Origin: Marinifilum caeruleilacunae
GTDB taxonomy: Bacteria; Bacteroidota; Bacteroidia; Bacteroidales; Marinifilaceae
Reading direction: 5' to 3'
Length of the DNA: 64,000 nucleotides
NCBI RefSeq assembly: GCF_013141825.1
Contig: NZ_RZNH01000002.1
Location: 62,001-126,000 of the forward strand
The first letter of the stretch is position 1. Every line of letters begins with the position of its first letter. Position numbers and translations under genes: made by a program. Of this stretch, positions 9,536 through 18,097 are shown in pieces. The notes beneath the pieces were generated by a model. The model made no database searches. It worked only from the letters and a program-made list of their open reading frames with translations, and was not told where the DNA came from.

Positions 9536-11537
9536 ATTCTATTTTTTTGCCAGTCTATTCTCTCTGTGCAGTTTGAGTACATTTGCTACGGATACCATAA
9601 GCAATCAAAACAAGAGCAATAAAATAACAGATGCCGATGCTTACATGCTTTTTTCGAGCACCGATGTTACCTATAACCGAACCTGGTTAGAATTCTCGAG
9701 AACCATAAAGTACAAATGCAAAATGGTGGTAAACACAAGAACAGGTGTCGATAAGTATGCCTTCTTCAACCTGATGCCATCTGTGAGAAATAAATTTGAC
9801 CAACTACAAATCAACACATTAAAAGCTGATGGCAGCACAGTACAACTGGATACGAGTTTGCTGTTTAAAAACAAAACAGATGAAAAATCTTTAGAGATGA
9901 TTCATTATCCCATTCCCGGCGTTGAGCCAGGTGATACCATACATACCACCTACAGCTATACCGATATCCTGGAAAAAAATGAAATGATTGATTTTGTGGA
10001 TTTATTTCATGAAGTACCAAGTTTGTACACACAATTTAGGGTGAATACAGCACCTGGACTTTGGCTGCGTTACAAAAGCTACAATGGTTTCCCCGATCCG
10101 GTAACTACCGTAAGCGACACAGTGGCCTCATGCACCTTCCGCCAAAAAAAGGTAAGAGCCATTAACACAAATCAATACACCTGTGCTCCTTGTGAACTGC
10201 CCTACCTGTATTACTCAATCGAAAAAGAAAAAAATCATTTGAGAACATGGAAGGAAGTCTACAACCAGGAATTCAATATCATTACTCAACCCATTCGTAT
10301 CGATCTTGAAAAATCATCTTACTATAAAAAATGGAAGAAAAAGGTCTTGGGTAAAGCAGTTGACAGTAGTAAATATCATCAGTTCAATCTGCTTCATCAG
10401 GAAATCATCAATCAAATGGGAATGCAAGCCCCAACACGCGAAGAGTTTTTAAAAACCAATGGCTACTTTTTAAAGAAAAAGCATTTCGATCCAATTAGTA
10501 TTCGTAGGATGTATCGCCAGTTATTGGAAGATTTGGAGATTAAGTATTGGGCAGTTTTTGCAAGAAGCAAAAGATCGGGAAAAATTGATCCCTACTACAT
10601 TCGAAGAGGCGAATATGATCATGTCTTTTTTGCTTACGAAAATCCAAATAATGGCCTTACATTGCTCTATCCACATACCGAAGATCATTACTATCAAATT
10701 AACGAAATCCCAACAGCACTGTACAATACCGATGCCATTATTGCTCGTCCTGCAATTGATGAAAAACTAAGAAGAACCGATAAATTCATCTCCTATGATC
10801 TTAAAATGGCCCAGGTAGATTCAGTAGCTGTGAATGTAATTAAGCTGCCTTGCATGACCTCCAACAGAAATTTTATCAAGCAAATTTATTATTGCAATGT
10901 CAATTTAGAGAAGAAAGAAACCACTTTTAAATCGAGACTTTCGGTTTCAGGTGGGATGTCGACCGATATCAGGAGTTTTTATGGAATGCTGGGAAAAAAC
11001 AAAGAAATGAGTGATTACTATGAGGCCTTATCTGAATTTGAAGGAGATAAAACAGACGTAGAAATAGATAGCATCACCAGCTTTCATTTTAAAAATGAAA
11101 AACCCTTCCTTTTTAGTGTAAATGCTGAAGGACATATAAAAGAGTCGGTTCACTTTTTAAATGATAGTATTGTAAGTATTTCTCTTGAAAATTTATTGCT
11201 GCATAACGAGATAAACAGTGAATTGGATTCCCTGGATCTAAACTACTACCTGGATTTTGCATTTACCGATTTCTGCATGTATTCATTTAAATTTCCATGC
11301 AATGTTGAGCTAATCAGTCAAGCCGAAGTCAATAAAAATTTCGCCAACAAATTTGGCGAATACCTATTCATTATGAATGTTTTACATGAGAATGAAATCA
11401 TCCTGAGATCGAATTATAAAATTAAATCCGATATTATCGAGAAGAATGAATATGAGGAGTTGAAAGCTCTGAATGAATTGGTGAAAGACATTAAAAATGT
11501 TCGGATACTTGTAAAGCTAAAATCCGTTAAATCTTAA
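9504..11537 (+). CDS. Secreted DUF3857 protein, degenerate transglutaminase region
   Basis: This 677-residue protein has a signal peptide (about 1-28) and a DUF3857 domain (about 50-240). The region where its neighbour has a transglutaminase core lacks the G-D-C-K-D catalytic motif. Residues about 330-400 keep only a recognisable D-H-V-F-F and L-L-Y-P-H-T fold pattern, so it is probably not a peptidase. The overlap of 32 bases with the upstream gene implies coupled translation and perhaps a complex of one active and one inactive partner. Tyr, Lys and Asn are abundant. Confidence 0.85.
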   Translation: MNQLYFKRKAKFYFFASLFSLCSLSTFATDTISNQNKSNKITDADAYMLFSSTDVTYNRTWLEFSRTIKYKCKMVVNTRTGVDKYAFFNLMPSVRNKFDQLQINTLKADGSTVQLDTSLLFKNKTDEKSLEMIHYPIPGVEPGDTIHTTYSYTDILEKNEMIDFVDLFHEVPSLYTQFRVNTAPGLWLRYKSYNGFPDPVTTVSDTVASCTFRQKKVRAINTNQYTCAPCELPYLYYSIEKEKNHLRTWKEVYNQEFNIITQPIRIDLEKSSYYKKWKKKVLGKAVDSSKYHQFNLLHQEIINQMGMQAPTREEFLKTNGYFLKKKHFDPISIRRMYRQLLEDLEIKYWAVFARSKRSGKIDPYYIRRGEYDHVFFAYENPNNGLTLLYPHTEDHYYQINEIPTALYNTDAIIARPAIDEKLRRTDKFISYDLKMAQVDSVAVNVIKLPCMTSNRNFIKQIYYCNVNLEKKETTFKSRLSVSGGMSTDIRSFYGMLGKNKEMSDYYEALSEFEGDKTDVEIDSITSFHFKNEKPFLFSVNAEGHIKESVHFLNDSIVSISLENLLLHNEINSELDSLDLNYYLDFAFTDFCMYSFKFPCNVELISQAEVNKNFANKFGEYLFIMNVLHENEIILRSNYKIKSDIIEKNEYEELKALNELVKDIKNVRILVKLKSVKS

Positions 11538-11590
11538 GTCAATGAGCCGGTTGCAATATCCAAAAAGTAAAAGCTGTTTTCAAAAAATTA

Positions 11591-11623
11591 TCATCCCCAC
11601 CAATCATATGTTAGTGAGGATGA
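11591..11623 (-). terminator. Terminator for the two-gene SDR operon
   Basis: TCATCC-C-CAC (11591-11600) pairs with GTG-A-GGATGA (11614-11623). Read on the minus strand the stem is followed by a T-rich run, as expected for the end of the operon at 11647-13091. Confidence 0.5.
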
Positions 11624-11646
11624 AGGGTATAGATCAATTAAAACAA

Positions 11647-12306
11647 TTAAACGGATTCTATAAATTGTAAAATGTCTCGGTTTTCAAGAACTTTTTTAGG
11701 CGTTCCACGCAATCCTGCTTTAAACATCGCGTAAGCAAGTTCGGTTGATTTGATGCTTGCATTTTTCCCAAACAACTTTATTAGCGGATACAATCTTCGC
11801 GAAATTCGGTACGAAAAATTAGGCTCCTTTCTTTTCTTTACAGGATAAATGTAGCCTGGACGAAAGGTGTAGGCATTGTTCAAATTGGCAAACATATAAT
11901 TTTCTGCCATTCCTTTGTACCTGGCAAAAGACATGCGACTTTTCTCGCTGTTATCAGCTCCTCCTCCACTCAAAAAGCAAAAGTTCGCATTCGAACTGTG
12001 TGCTTTTAGATTGTCCACAAACTCATTGCTGTAATCCACTGTGATCTCCCTGAAAATTTGATCGGGAACAGCACCTGTATACACCCCGATGCAAAAGTAC
12101 ACCGCATGTACATTTTTAAATTCCTCTACATATTCAGAGTAATCTAAAAAATTGGAAAGAACAATTTCCTTCAATTTCGGATGCTTTATGCCTGAAGGCT
12201 TTCGAACAAAGCTTGTTACCTTATCAATTTCCGATGATTCCAGGCAGTGTTCCAACACAATTCCACCTGTCATGCCACTGGCTCCTGTAATAATTACATT
12301 CTTCAT
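11647..12306 (-). CDS. NAD(P)H-binding oxidoreductase, atypical SDR
   Basis: This 219-residue Rossmann-fold protein has an N-terminal T-G-A-S-G-M-T-G-G dinucleotide motif and a basic F-V-R-K-P loop, which suggests NADPH. It resembles HTATIP2/NmrA-like extended SDRs. A tyrosine in R-Y-K-G-M-A-E-N-Y precedes an R-P-G-Y-I-Y motif, as in epimerase-type enzymes. The substrate is unknown. It starts five bases after the upstream SDR stop, so the pair forms one operon. Confidence 0.87.
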   Translation of the reverse strand: MKNVIITGASGMTGGIVLEHCLESSEIDKVTSFVRKPSGIKHPKLKEIVLSNFLDYSEYVEEFKNVHAVYFCIGVYTGAVPDQIFREITVDYSNEFVDNLKAHSSNANFCFLSGGGADNSEKSRMSFARYKGMAENYMFANLNNAYTFRPGYIYPVKKRKEPNFSYRISRRLYPLIKLFGKNASIKSTELAYAMFKAGLRGTPKKVLENRDILQFIESV

Positions 12307-12311
12307 CTTGC

Positions 12312-13091
12312 TTAATTTACAGCATTAAATTTACGCATTTGCTCAAGAATCAGCTTCTTAGGCGTAATTGGAATAAAAGAAAGCATCAGCTTTTGCATAA
12401 AAGTTAAGCCTGATATCACATCCATTTTTCCTTTCATCATGCCCTTGTAGCCATCTTCGGCCACACTTCTTGCACTTACTGTTTGCTGAAAACCGATTGA
12501 TTTGTCCATGCCCGATACTTTGGCAAATTCGGTTTCCGTAGCGCCAGGCAATAATGCCGTTACCGTGATATTGGTATCGTTCAGCTCATTGCTAATGGCA
12601 TTGCTGAAAAATGTTACGAAAGCCTTTGTGGCAAAATAAACCGCCTGTAACGGACCTGGTGCAAAACTTGCAGTCGATGAAACATTCAAGATCTTCCCTT
12701 TGTTTCTCTTGAGCATATCATCTAAAAAGAATCTTGTTAAGGCAGTTAAAGTCACAATATTCAGTTGAATCATGGCCAGGTCATCTTCCCACTTTCTCTC
12801 GTGAAATTTCCCCTGTCCACCAAAACCAGCATTGTTCAGTAAATACTCCACCTCAATGCCTTGCTTCTTTACTTCATCATACAATTCCAAAGCAGCTTCG
12901 CTTTTCGATAGATCTTTGGCAATGGTATAAACCTGTACTCCATACATTTCTTCCAACTCTTTTTTCAGTTCCTCCAGTTTGTCTTTTCTCCTGGCTACAA
13001 TTACCAAATCGCCACCTTTTTCGGCATGAATTTTTGCCAATTCTGTTCCAATACCTGCCGAAGCTCCTGTAATTAATGCTACCTTTTTCAT
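12312..13091 (-). CDS. Short-chain dehydrogenase/reductase
   Basis: This 259-residue classical SDR has T-G-A-S-A-G-I-G at the N terminus (residues 8-15), N-N-A-G for fold stability, a catalytic Ser in L-N-V-S-S-T and Y-F-A-T-K for the Tyr/Lys pair. It belongs to the DltE/YqjQ-like group that acts on carbonyl compounds with NADPH; the substrate cannot be read. It is the first gene of the two-gene oxidoreductase operon. An 11-bp inverted repeat starts 32 bases upstream of its start codon. Confidence 0.92.
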   Translation of the reverse strand: MKKVALITGASAGIGTELAKIHAEKGGDLVIVARRKDKLEELKKELEEMYGVQVYTIAKDLSKSEAALELYDEVKKQGIEVEYLLNNAGFGGQGKFHERKWEDDLAMIQLNIVTLTALTRFFLDDMLKRNKGKILNVSSTASFAPGPLQAVYFATKAFVTFFSNAISNELNDTNITVTALLPGATETEFAKVSGMDKSIGFQQTVSARSVAEDGYKGMMKGKMDVISGLTFMQKLMLSFIPITPKKLILEQMRKFNAVN

Positions 13092-13122
13092 CTTTTCAAT
13101 TTTTTAGTACAGAAACTCACAA

Positions 13123-13165
13123 GTAAATTTTAACCAAGTGCATGAAGTCTCCAATTAAAATTTAC
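13123..13165. promoter_or_regulatory. 11-bp inverted repeat upstream of SDR operon
   Basis: GTAAATTTTAA (13123-13133) and TTAAAATTTAC (13155-13165) match perfectly with a 21-nt spacer. The near arm lies 32 bases before the SDR start on the minus strand, where an operator would sit. The factor that binds is unknown. The arms are AT-rich, so chance is harder to exclude. Confidence 0.35.
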
Positions 13166-13282
13166 AAGTTCGTTTCATACAATCAACCACATTACATTCT
13201 TCTGTGATAATGCATTTACAAAATTAGAGCAGCACAAAAACAATAAAGGATAAGGATTACTGAATCTTGTATACTTATTACT

Positions 13283-13318
13283 GAAAAAGCCCGATAGTGA
13301 TCACTACCAGGCTTTTTC
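13283..13318 (-). terminator. Terminator of the MBL-fold hydrolase gene
   Basis: GAAAAAGCC (13283-13291) pairs perfectly with GGCTTTTTC (13310-13318). A further palindrome, TAGTGATCACTA, lies inside the loop. Read on the minus strand the stem ends in a run of T, giving a strong intrinsic terminator 18 bases past the stop codon. Confidence 0.75.
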
Positions 13319-13336
13319 CTATCTATTTTTGAACCA

Positions 13337-14101
13337 TTAGAACTCAAAACTTTCTCCATCCTCAGGAACAAATACCTTATCGGATAAGTGATTTGTATGC
13401 AAGTCTGTATTCAGTTTTTCCCTGTTGTAAGGACAATGGTTTACGGCTTCCATATGGTTGGCATAAACTTTACCCGGAGCATTTCGAATAAATTTAATCA
13501 CATCAGTCGGATCCATAATTAAAGGTCTTCCAATATCGAATTGAGCAGCTCCACTGGCTACCACCGATAAATCTGGTTTAAACACTTCGAAAACCTTGTC
13601 TACATCGGGTGTATAAATGGTATCGGCACTAATGTATAAACTCGCCTGATCTGGTAAGTCAACAAAATATCCCATCACATCGCCAGCTGGTTTGGCCACC
13701 CAGCCATAACCATGCCTTGCCGGGATTCCGCATACCTTACCGCCCAAAAACTCTTGGTTCTCCCAATATTGAATGCTTTGTTCTATTTTCAAGCCCTGTT
13801 TTTCCAATTTCTTCTGATCGATATAGCTGCAAAACACAGGAATCTGCCTCTCCTTCAAAAACTGAATTCCTGCCTTATCGATATGATCGGGATGATAATG
13901 CGTAACAAGGCAATGCGTTACTTTATCGAGAATTTCCTGGCTGTTTGCCGGCATTTCGATTATTGGATTCTTGAGTGCCTTGTGGCGGAAAAAGGCAAAT
14001 GGAGGCATTGATGCTTTCCTGCCCAGCATTGGATCGATTAATATAAAATGATCATTTGCTTCGATCACAAATGTTGCGTGTCGTAAATGATGTATTTTCA
14101 T
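13337..14101 (-). CDS. MBL-fold metal-dependent hydrolase
   Basis: This 254-residue metallo-beta-lactamase-fold protein of the UlaG/UPF0173 type has the metal motif T-H-Y-H-P-D-H-I-D. Further ligand candidates are R-H-G-Y-G-W-V, S-A-D-T and an N-H-M-E-A-V-N-H segment near the C terminus. I place the start at the ATG giving M-K-I-H-H-L-R-H-A-T; a longer frame begins 57 bases upstream but adds residues foreign to the family. The substrate is unknown. A Crp/Fnr gene lies upstream in the same direction, 86 bases away, and may be co-transcribed. Confidence 0.87.
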   Translation of the reverse strand: MKIHHLRHATFVIEANDHFILIDPMLGRKASMPPFAFFRHKALKNPIIEMPANSQEILDKVTHCLVTHYHPDHIDKAGIQFLKERQIPVFCSYIDQKKLEKQGLKIEQSIQYWENQEFLGGKVCGIPARHGYGWVAKPAGDVMGYFVDLPDQASLYISADTIYTPDVDKVFEVFKPDLSVVASGAAQFDIGRPLIMDPTDVIKFIRNAPGKVYANHMEAVNHCPYNREKLNTDLHTNHLSDKVFVPEDGESFEF

Positions 14102-14187
14102 GATATTGACATTTTTAATTCTAGTTACAAAATTAAAATGCCAAAATCCACTTTTCATTGATTCAAATCAAGAAAGGCGAATATTTG

Positions 14188-14766
14188 CTATTTAGAGGCG
14201 ATTTTTTTCCTGATTCGACTTAGGGTTTCAGGAGTAATTCCCAAAAAGGAAGCAATATGGTATTGCGGCACTTTTTGCAGGCATTCAGGAGAATTCTCAA
14301 AAAGCATCTGGTACATTTCTTCTGGTTGTTTGGTCAGGCGAATGTATTCAAATTCTTCACGCTCTTCCAGTAATTTCTGAAAGGTCTGATCGATAAAGGA
14401 TTTTCCACAAGGATACTTATCAAGCAACTGCTGAAACCTGTCTTTCCCAATAATAAGCAACTGTACATCAGTCAAACACTCCTGATTTTTCCTGCTTGGA
14501 AGCAGATTATTGAAGGAAGAAAAATCGGTGATAAACTGGGCTTTGGTATAGAAATTTATATTGGTTTCCTTCTGATCGTTGGAATAAAATTCACGAACCA
14601 CACCCCTATTCAGGAATCTTAATTTCGAATCTACCGATTTCTCAGTGAGCAAACGCTCTCCTTTTTTGAAATTGCTTTCGCTAAAGGATTCAATCAATTC
14701 TTTTAAACCTTCCTGGTTCAAGGGAAAATCGGTATCGAAAAAATGATATAGATGTGTCGTGTTCAT
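14188..14766 (-). CDS. Crp/Fnr family transcription regulator
   Basis: This 192-residue regulator has an N-terminal cNMP-like barrel and a C-terminal helix-turn-helix (I-A-S-F-L-G-I-T-P-E-T-L-S-R-I). It closely parallels the regulator at 2267-2848, so the two are probable paralogues. It has no Cys cluster. It is divergent from the NTF2-like gene at 14942, and a minus-strand TATATTTG element lies just upstream. The MBL-fold hydrolase downstream is a possible target. Confidence 0.9.
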   Translation of the reverse strand: MNTTHLYHFFDTDFPLNQEGLKELIESFSESNFKKGERLLTEKSVDSKLRFLNRGVVREFYSNDQKETNINFYTKAQFITDFSSFNNLLPSRKNQECLTDVQLLIIGKDRFQQLLDKYPCGKSFIDQTFQKLLEEREEFEYIRLTKQPEEMYQMLFENSPECLQKVPQYHIASFLGITPETLSRIRKKIASK

Positions 14767-14784
14767 TTACTCATGCGCTTTATG

Positions 14785-14792
14785 CAAATATA
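14785..14792 (-). promoter_or_regulatory. -7 promoter element of Crp/Fnr gene
   Basis: On the minus strand this reads TATATTTG, a perfect match to the Bacteroidota -7 consensus TAnnTTTG. It lies 19 bases upstream of the start codon at 14766, which would give a short leader. Confidence 0.5.
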
Positions 14793-14861
14793 AATCTTCT
14801 GGAATTGAATCTAAGGCAAGTGGAAAATATTCTTTGTTCAAATTCCGATTTGTCTTATATT

Positions 14862-14869
14862 TAGCTTTG
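14862..14869 (+). promoter_or_regulatory. -7 promoter element of NTF2-like gene
   Basis: TAGCTTTG matches TAnnTTTG. Transcription would start near 14876, giving a leader of about 65 bases before the ATG at 14942. Confidence 0.5.
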
Positions 14870-14941
14870 TAAAATTGATACTGCTATTAACCACCTTCCA
14901 AATTTACCAAAGTATTTTACTCATCCTAAAAATCAAAAAAA

Positions 14942-15403
14942 ATGAAAAAAATTGTGTTTTTGTTTGTAGCAACTATGCTATGTTCAGGAGTTTTTGCTCA
15001 TGATCTAAAAAAAGAAAAAGAAGCAATTAAAAAAGTAATCCAGACTGCTTATGTAGATGGTTTGCAGAACGAAGGTGATTTGGACAAGATCGATTCAGGT
15101 ATTCATCCTGACTTTAGATTGATTGGTATTGGTGAAGAAAATAGCATGTGGAGCTTGCCAATTGACGAGTGGAAGAAAAGAACCAAAAAGAAAAAAGAAG
15201 ATGGGAAATTTCCTCGCACAGGAGAAAAGAAAGTGAGTGTTACTTTTGAATCTATCGACATTACGGGTAATGCTGCCGTAGCAAAAATTAAGTTTTTTGT
15301 TGGTAAAAAATTAACTTATGTTGATTACATTGCATTGTATAAATTCCCGAATGGATGGAAAATGGTAAACAAAATCTATTACAAGTTTCCTGAGAAAAAA
15401 TAA
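14942..15403 (+). CDS. Exported NTF2-like (putative lumazine-binding) protein
   Basis: This 153-residue protein has a clear signal peptide (M-K-K-I-V-F-L-F-V-A-T ... G-V-F-A, cleavage before H-D-L). Its alpha+beta cone fold is of the NTF2/SnoaL or 'putative lumazine-binding' group: helices with A-I-K-K-V-I-Q-T-A-Y, then D-S-G-I-H-P-D-F and strands ending K-F-P-N-G-W-K-M-V-N-K. The family is often annotated as binding small ligands; no catalytic residues can be assigned. It is probably periplasmic and transcribed alone. Confidence 0.85.
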   Translation: MKKIVFLFVATMLCSGVFAHDLKKEKEAIKKVIQTAYVDGLQNEGDLDKIDSGIHPDFRLIGIGEENSMWSLPIDEWKKRTKKKKEDGKFPRTGEKKVSVTFESIDITGNAAVAKIKFFVGKKLTYVDYIALYKFPNGWKMVNKIYYKFPEKK

Positions 15404-15416
15404 TTAAAAACATACC

Positions 15417-15475
15417 AATGACATGGATGATGTGGATGAGACACCAGTCGGGAAATCTGCAAAATTCATGTCATT
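15417..15475 (+). terminator. Long hairpin after NTF2-like gene
   Basis: AATGACATG (15417-15425) pairs perfectly with CATGTCATT (15467-15475) around a 41-nt loop, and TTTGTTTTT follows directly. It may terminate the gene at 14942. The loop is long for a simple terminator. No gene was found in the rest of the gap to 15661, where CATATTTG at 15614-15621 is a possible -7 element. Confidence 0.45.
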
Positions 15476-15661
15476 TGTTTTTGGACGAACGCAGCCTTTC
15501 GAAGTACCATTTACCATTATCCAGCCCTAAATGCATTCATACTTCAAATTGATCTTTGTAAACCGCAAAACAGCACTTTAGCTTAAAATAATTGCCCGTA
15601 AGTTTTCACTTTCTCATATTTGGTATAAAGCAAACTCAACCACCAATATTACTGCTTACCA

Positions 15662-18085
15662 ATGAAAGAAAAAACAATCATCCTACTTCTGATATTCTTT
15701 AGCTTTAACGCAAGTCTCGCTGCACAAAAGCGAAAACAGTTTCACATTAAGCGCAGCAGTATTGCACCTAAAATTGATGCACAATTGAGCGATAGCACCT
15801 GGTTACAGGCTGCCAGTATCGAAGACTTTATTCAACAGAGCCCCTTTAATGGTGATAAGCCCAGCGAACGCACCATTGTTAAAATGGCATACGATGATGA
15901 TGCCTTATACATTGGCGCACAACTGTTCGATTCACAAGCCAATCAGATTTTAACAGAATATGGAATTCGGGATGCAGGCGATCAGTTGAATGCCGATTTA
16001 TTTTCGGTGGAACTAAATCCATGGAACGATAGCCGAACTGCTGTAGAGTTTATGGTGAGCGCTTCGGGCATTCAAATGGATTCCCGAAATACCATTCATG
16101 CCATGAACAAAGCCTGGGATGCCGTTTGGGAAAGTGAGGTAAAGCTTTATGATTGGGGTTGGGCTGTCGAGATGAAAATCCCCTACTCTGCACTGCGATT
16201 TCCCAAAAGTGATATCCAGACATGGGAAGTAAATTTCTTTCGTTTGATTAAGCGCAAAAACGAAGGCATTACCTGGAATTTTGTTGACAAGAATGTATAT
16301 GGATGGTTGAACCAAGCAGGCGAACTACATGGCATTAAAAATATTGAACCGCACACTCGCTTGTCTTTTACGCCTTATTTAAGCACCTATCTTGAAAAGG
16401 AAAGCAATGAAAGTTTTTCGACCGCGCTAAAAGGTGGCCTGGATGTAAAATATGGAATCAACGAAAGTTTTACTCTTGATATGATGTTGATTCCAGATTT
16501 TGGACAGGTAGAGTCGGATGACCACTTGCTGAACCTGGGGCCATTCGAAACATTTTACGATGAGAAAAGATCATTCTTTACCGAAGGAATGGAATTATTC
16601 AGCAAAGGTAATATCTTCTATTCTAGGCGATTGGGCGGCACGCCAATTCGAAAAAATGAAGTTTGGAATCAATTATCAGAAAATGAAATTGTAAGTGATA
16701 ACCCAAATGAAACCCAATTGTTAAATGCAACAAAACTATCGGGCAGAACAAACAAGGGACTGGGTATTGGTTTTATCAATGCCATGAATTCCAATGAGTA
16801 TGCCAGTATAAAGGATACTGTATCAGGGAACAAACGTAAATTCTTAACACAAGGCTTTTCTAACTACAACATGTTGGTTCTCGATCAATCTTTTGGCAAT
16901 CAATCTTTCCTGAGTTTTGCAAATACCAATGTGGTGAGCAATCGCTCTGATTTCAAATCGAATGTAACGGCCACCGAATTTAAATTTACCAACAAAGCGG
17001 AAAGCTATGCGCTTTCGGGGAATGCAGCCATTAGCAATGTGAAGAATTTCGAAGATAAGGAAACAGGTTACCGTTACTACCTTCAGTTTTCGCGAATCAA
17101 GGGTAAATTTCAGTTTGATCTGATTCATACCATAACCGATGAGAAATTTGATCCCAACGCAATGGGTTACCTTGAAAAAAACAACGAGTTTACCAATTTG
17201 CTTCGATTTAAATACAATTTGTACCAACCCTTTGGCATATTTAACGAACTGACCAACATGTTGCAGGTGGTACAAAACAATTTGTATTCGCCCAATGAAT
17301 TTGCCTCTCTTGAACTTTACTGGAATACAAATGCGGTATTTAAAAATTATTCAAGCCTGACATTTGAAAGCAGTTTTACGCCCGTTCCTAAATATGATTT
17401 TTATGAACCCAGAATTGAAGGCTGGAAGTACAAAGAACCTATCGATTACTGGTTTAGCCTCACACACCGAACAGATACAAGGAAAAACCTGGCCTTGCAA
17501 ACGAAAATTGCTTACTGGAGAGGTACAACCTTTAACAAGGAAAGCTATTGGATCGAATTCACACCACAATGGAGACTTGGCGACAAATTGTTCCTGTCTC
17601 ATGAATTCGCTTTCCAAAGCAATAAAAACAGCCTGGGATTTGCCGATACCAATGCCGATGCCAGTGAAATTTATTTCGTGAACCGAGATATCAATACCAT
17701 ATCAAACACTTTTGAAGGCAGGTGGATTTTTAATCGAAAATCGTCTTTGAGCCTACGCGCTCGCCATTATTGGTCGGAGGTGGAACACAAAGAATCCTAC
17801 CTGCTGAGAAGAAATGGTACAATGAATCCCGACACAGATTACAGCAATCAGAATCATATTAATTACAATGCTTTTACGGTAAATCTTGCCTACAATTGGG
17901 AATTTGCCCCAGGCAGTAACTTATCGCTGGTATGGAAAAATAACATTCAGGCAAGTAACTCCAGAGTCGATCAAAACTATTTCGACAACCTGGCTGATAT
18001 CCTGGAAAGCGATCAGTTCAATAGCATCTCTCTCAGACTCTTGTATTATCTTGATTTTCATCAACTGAAAAAGAAGCTGAAATAG
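15662..18085 (+). CDS. DUF5916 outer-membrane-type protein with CBM9-like domain
   Basis: This 807-residue protein has a signal peptide (cleavage near S-L-A-A-Q). An N-terminal domain of the carbohydrate-binding family 9-like type (about 30-210) follows, with the segment P-K-I-D-A-Q-L-S-D-S-T-W. The rest is a long DUF5916 region rich in alternating aromatic strands, ending L-R-L-L-Y-Y-L-D-F-H, which fits an outer-membrane beta-barrel. The length is normal for the family. The role is not established; a receptor or enzyme acting on exogenous polymers is possible. It is convergent with the ThrE-type exporter 12 bases away. Confidence 0.88.
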   Translation: MKEKTIILLLIFFSFNASLAAQKRKQFHIKRSSIAPKIDAQLSDSTWLQAASIEDFIQQSPFNGDKPSERTIVKMAYDDDALYIGAQLFDSQANQILTEYGIRDAGDQLNADLFSVELNPWNDSRTAVEFMVSASGIQMDSRNTIHAMNKAWDAVWESEVKLYDWGWAVEMKIPYSALRFPKSDIQTWEVNFFRLIKRKNEGITWNFVDKNVYGWLNQAGELHGIKNIEPHTRLSFTPYLSTYLEKESNESFSTALKGGLDVKYGINESFTLDMMLIPDFGQVESDDHLLNLGPFETFYDEKRSFFTEGMELFSKGNIFYSRRLGGTPIRKNEVWNQLSENEIVSDNPNETQLLNATKLSGRTNKGLGIGFINAMNSNEYASIKDTVSGNKRKFLTQGFSNYNMLVLDQSFGNQSFLSFANTNVVSNRSDFKSNVTATEFKFTNKAESYALSGNAAISNVKNFEDKETGYRYYLQFSRIKGKFQFDLIHTITDEKFDPNAMGYLEKNNEFTNLLRFKYNLYQPFGIFNELTNMLQVVQNNLYSPNEFASLELYWNTNAVFKNYSSLTFESSFTPVPKYDFYEPRIEGWKYKEPIDYWFSLTHRTDTRKNLALQTKIAYWRGTTFNKESYWIEFTPQWRLGDKLFLSHEFAFQSNKNSLGFADTNADASEIYFVNRDINTISNTFEGRWIFNRKSSLSLRARHYWSEVEHKESYLLRRNGTMNPDTDYSNQNHINYNAFTVNLAYNWEFAPGSNLSLVWKNNIQASNSRVDQNYFDNLADILESDQFNSISLRLLYYLDFHQLKKKLK

Positions 18086-18097
18086 ATGAAGTTATTC

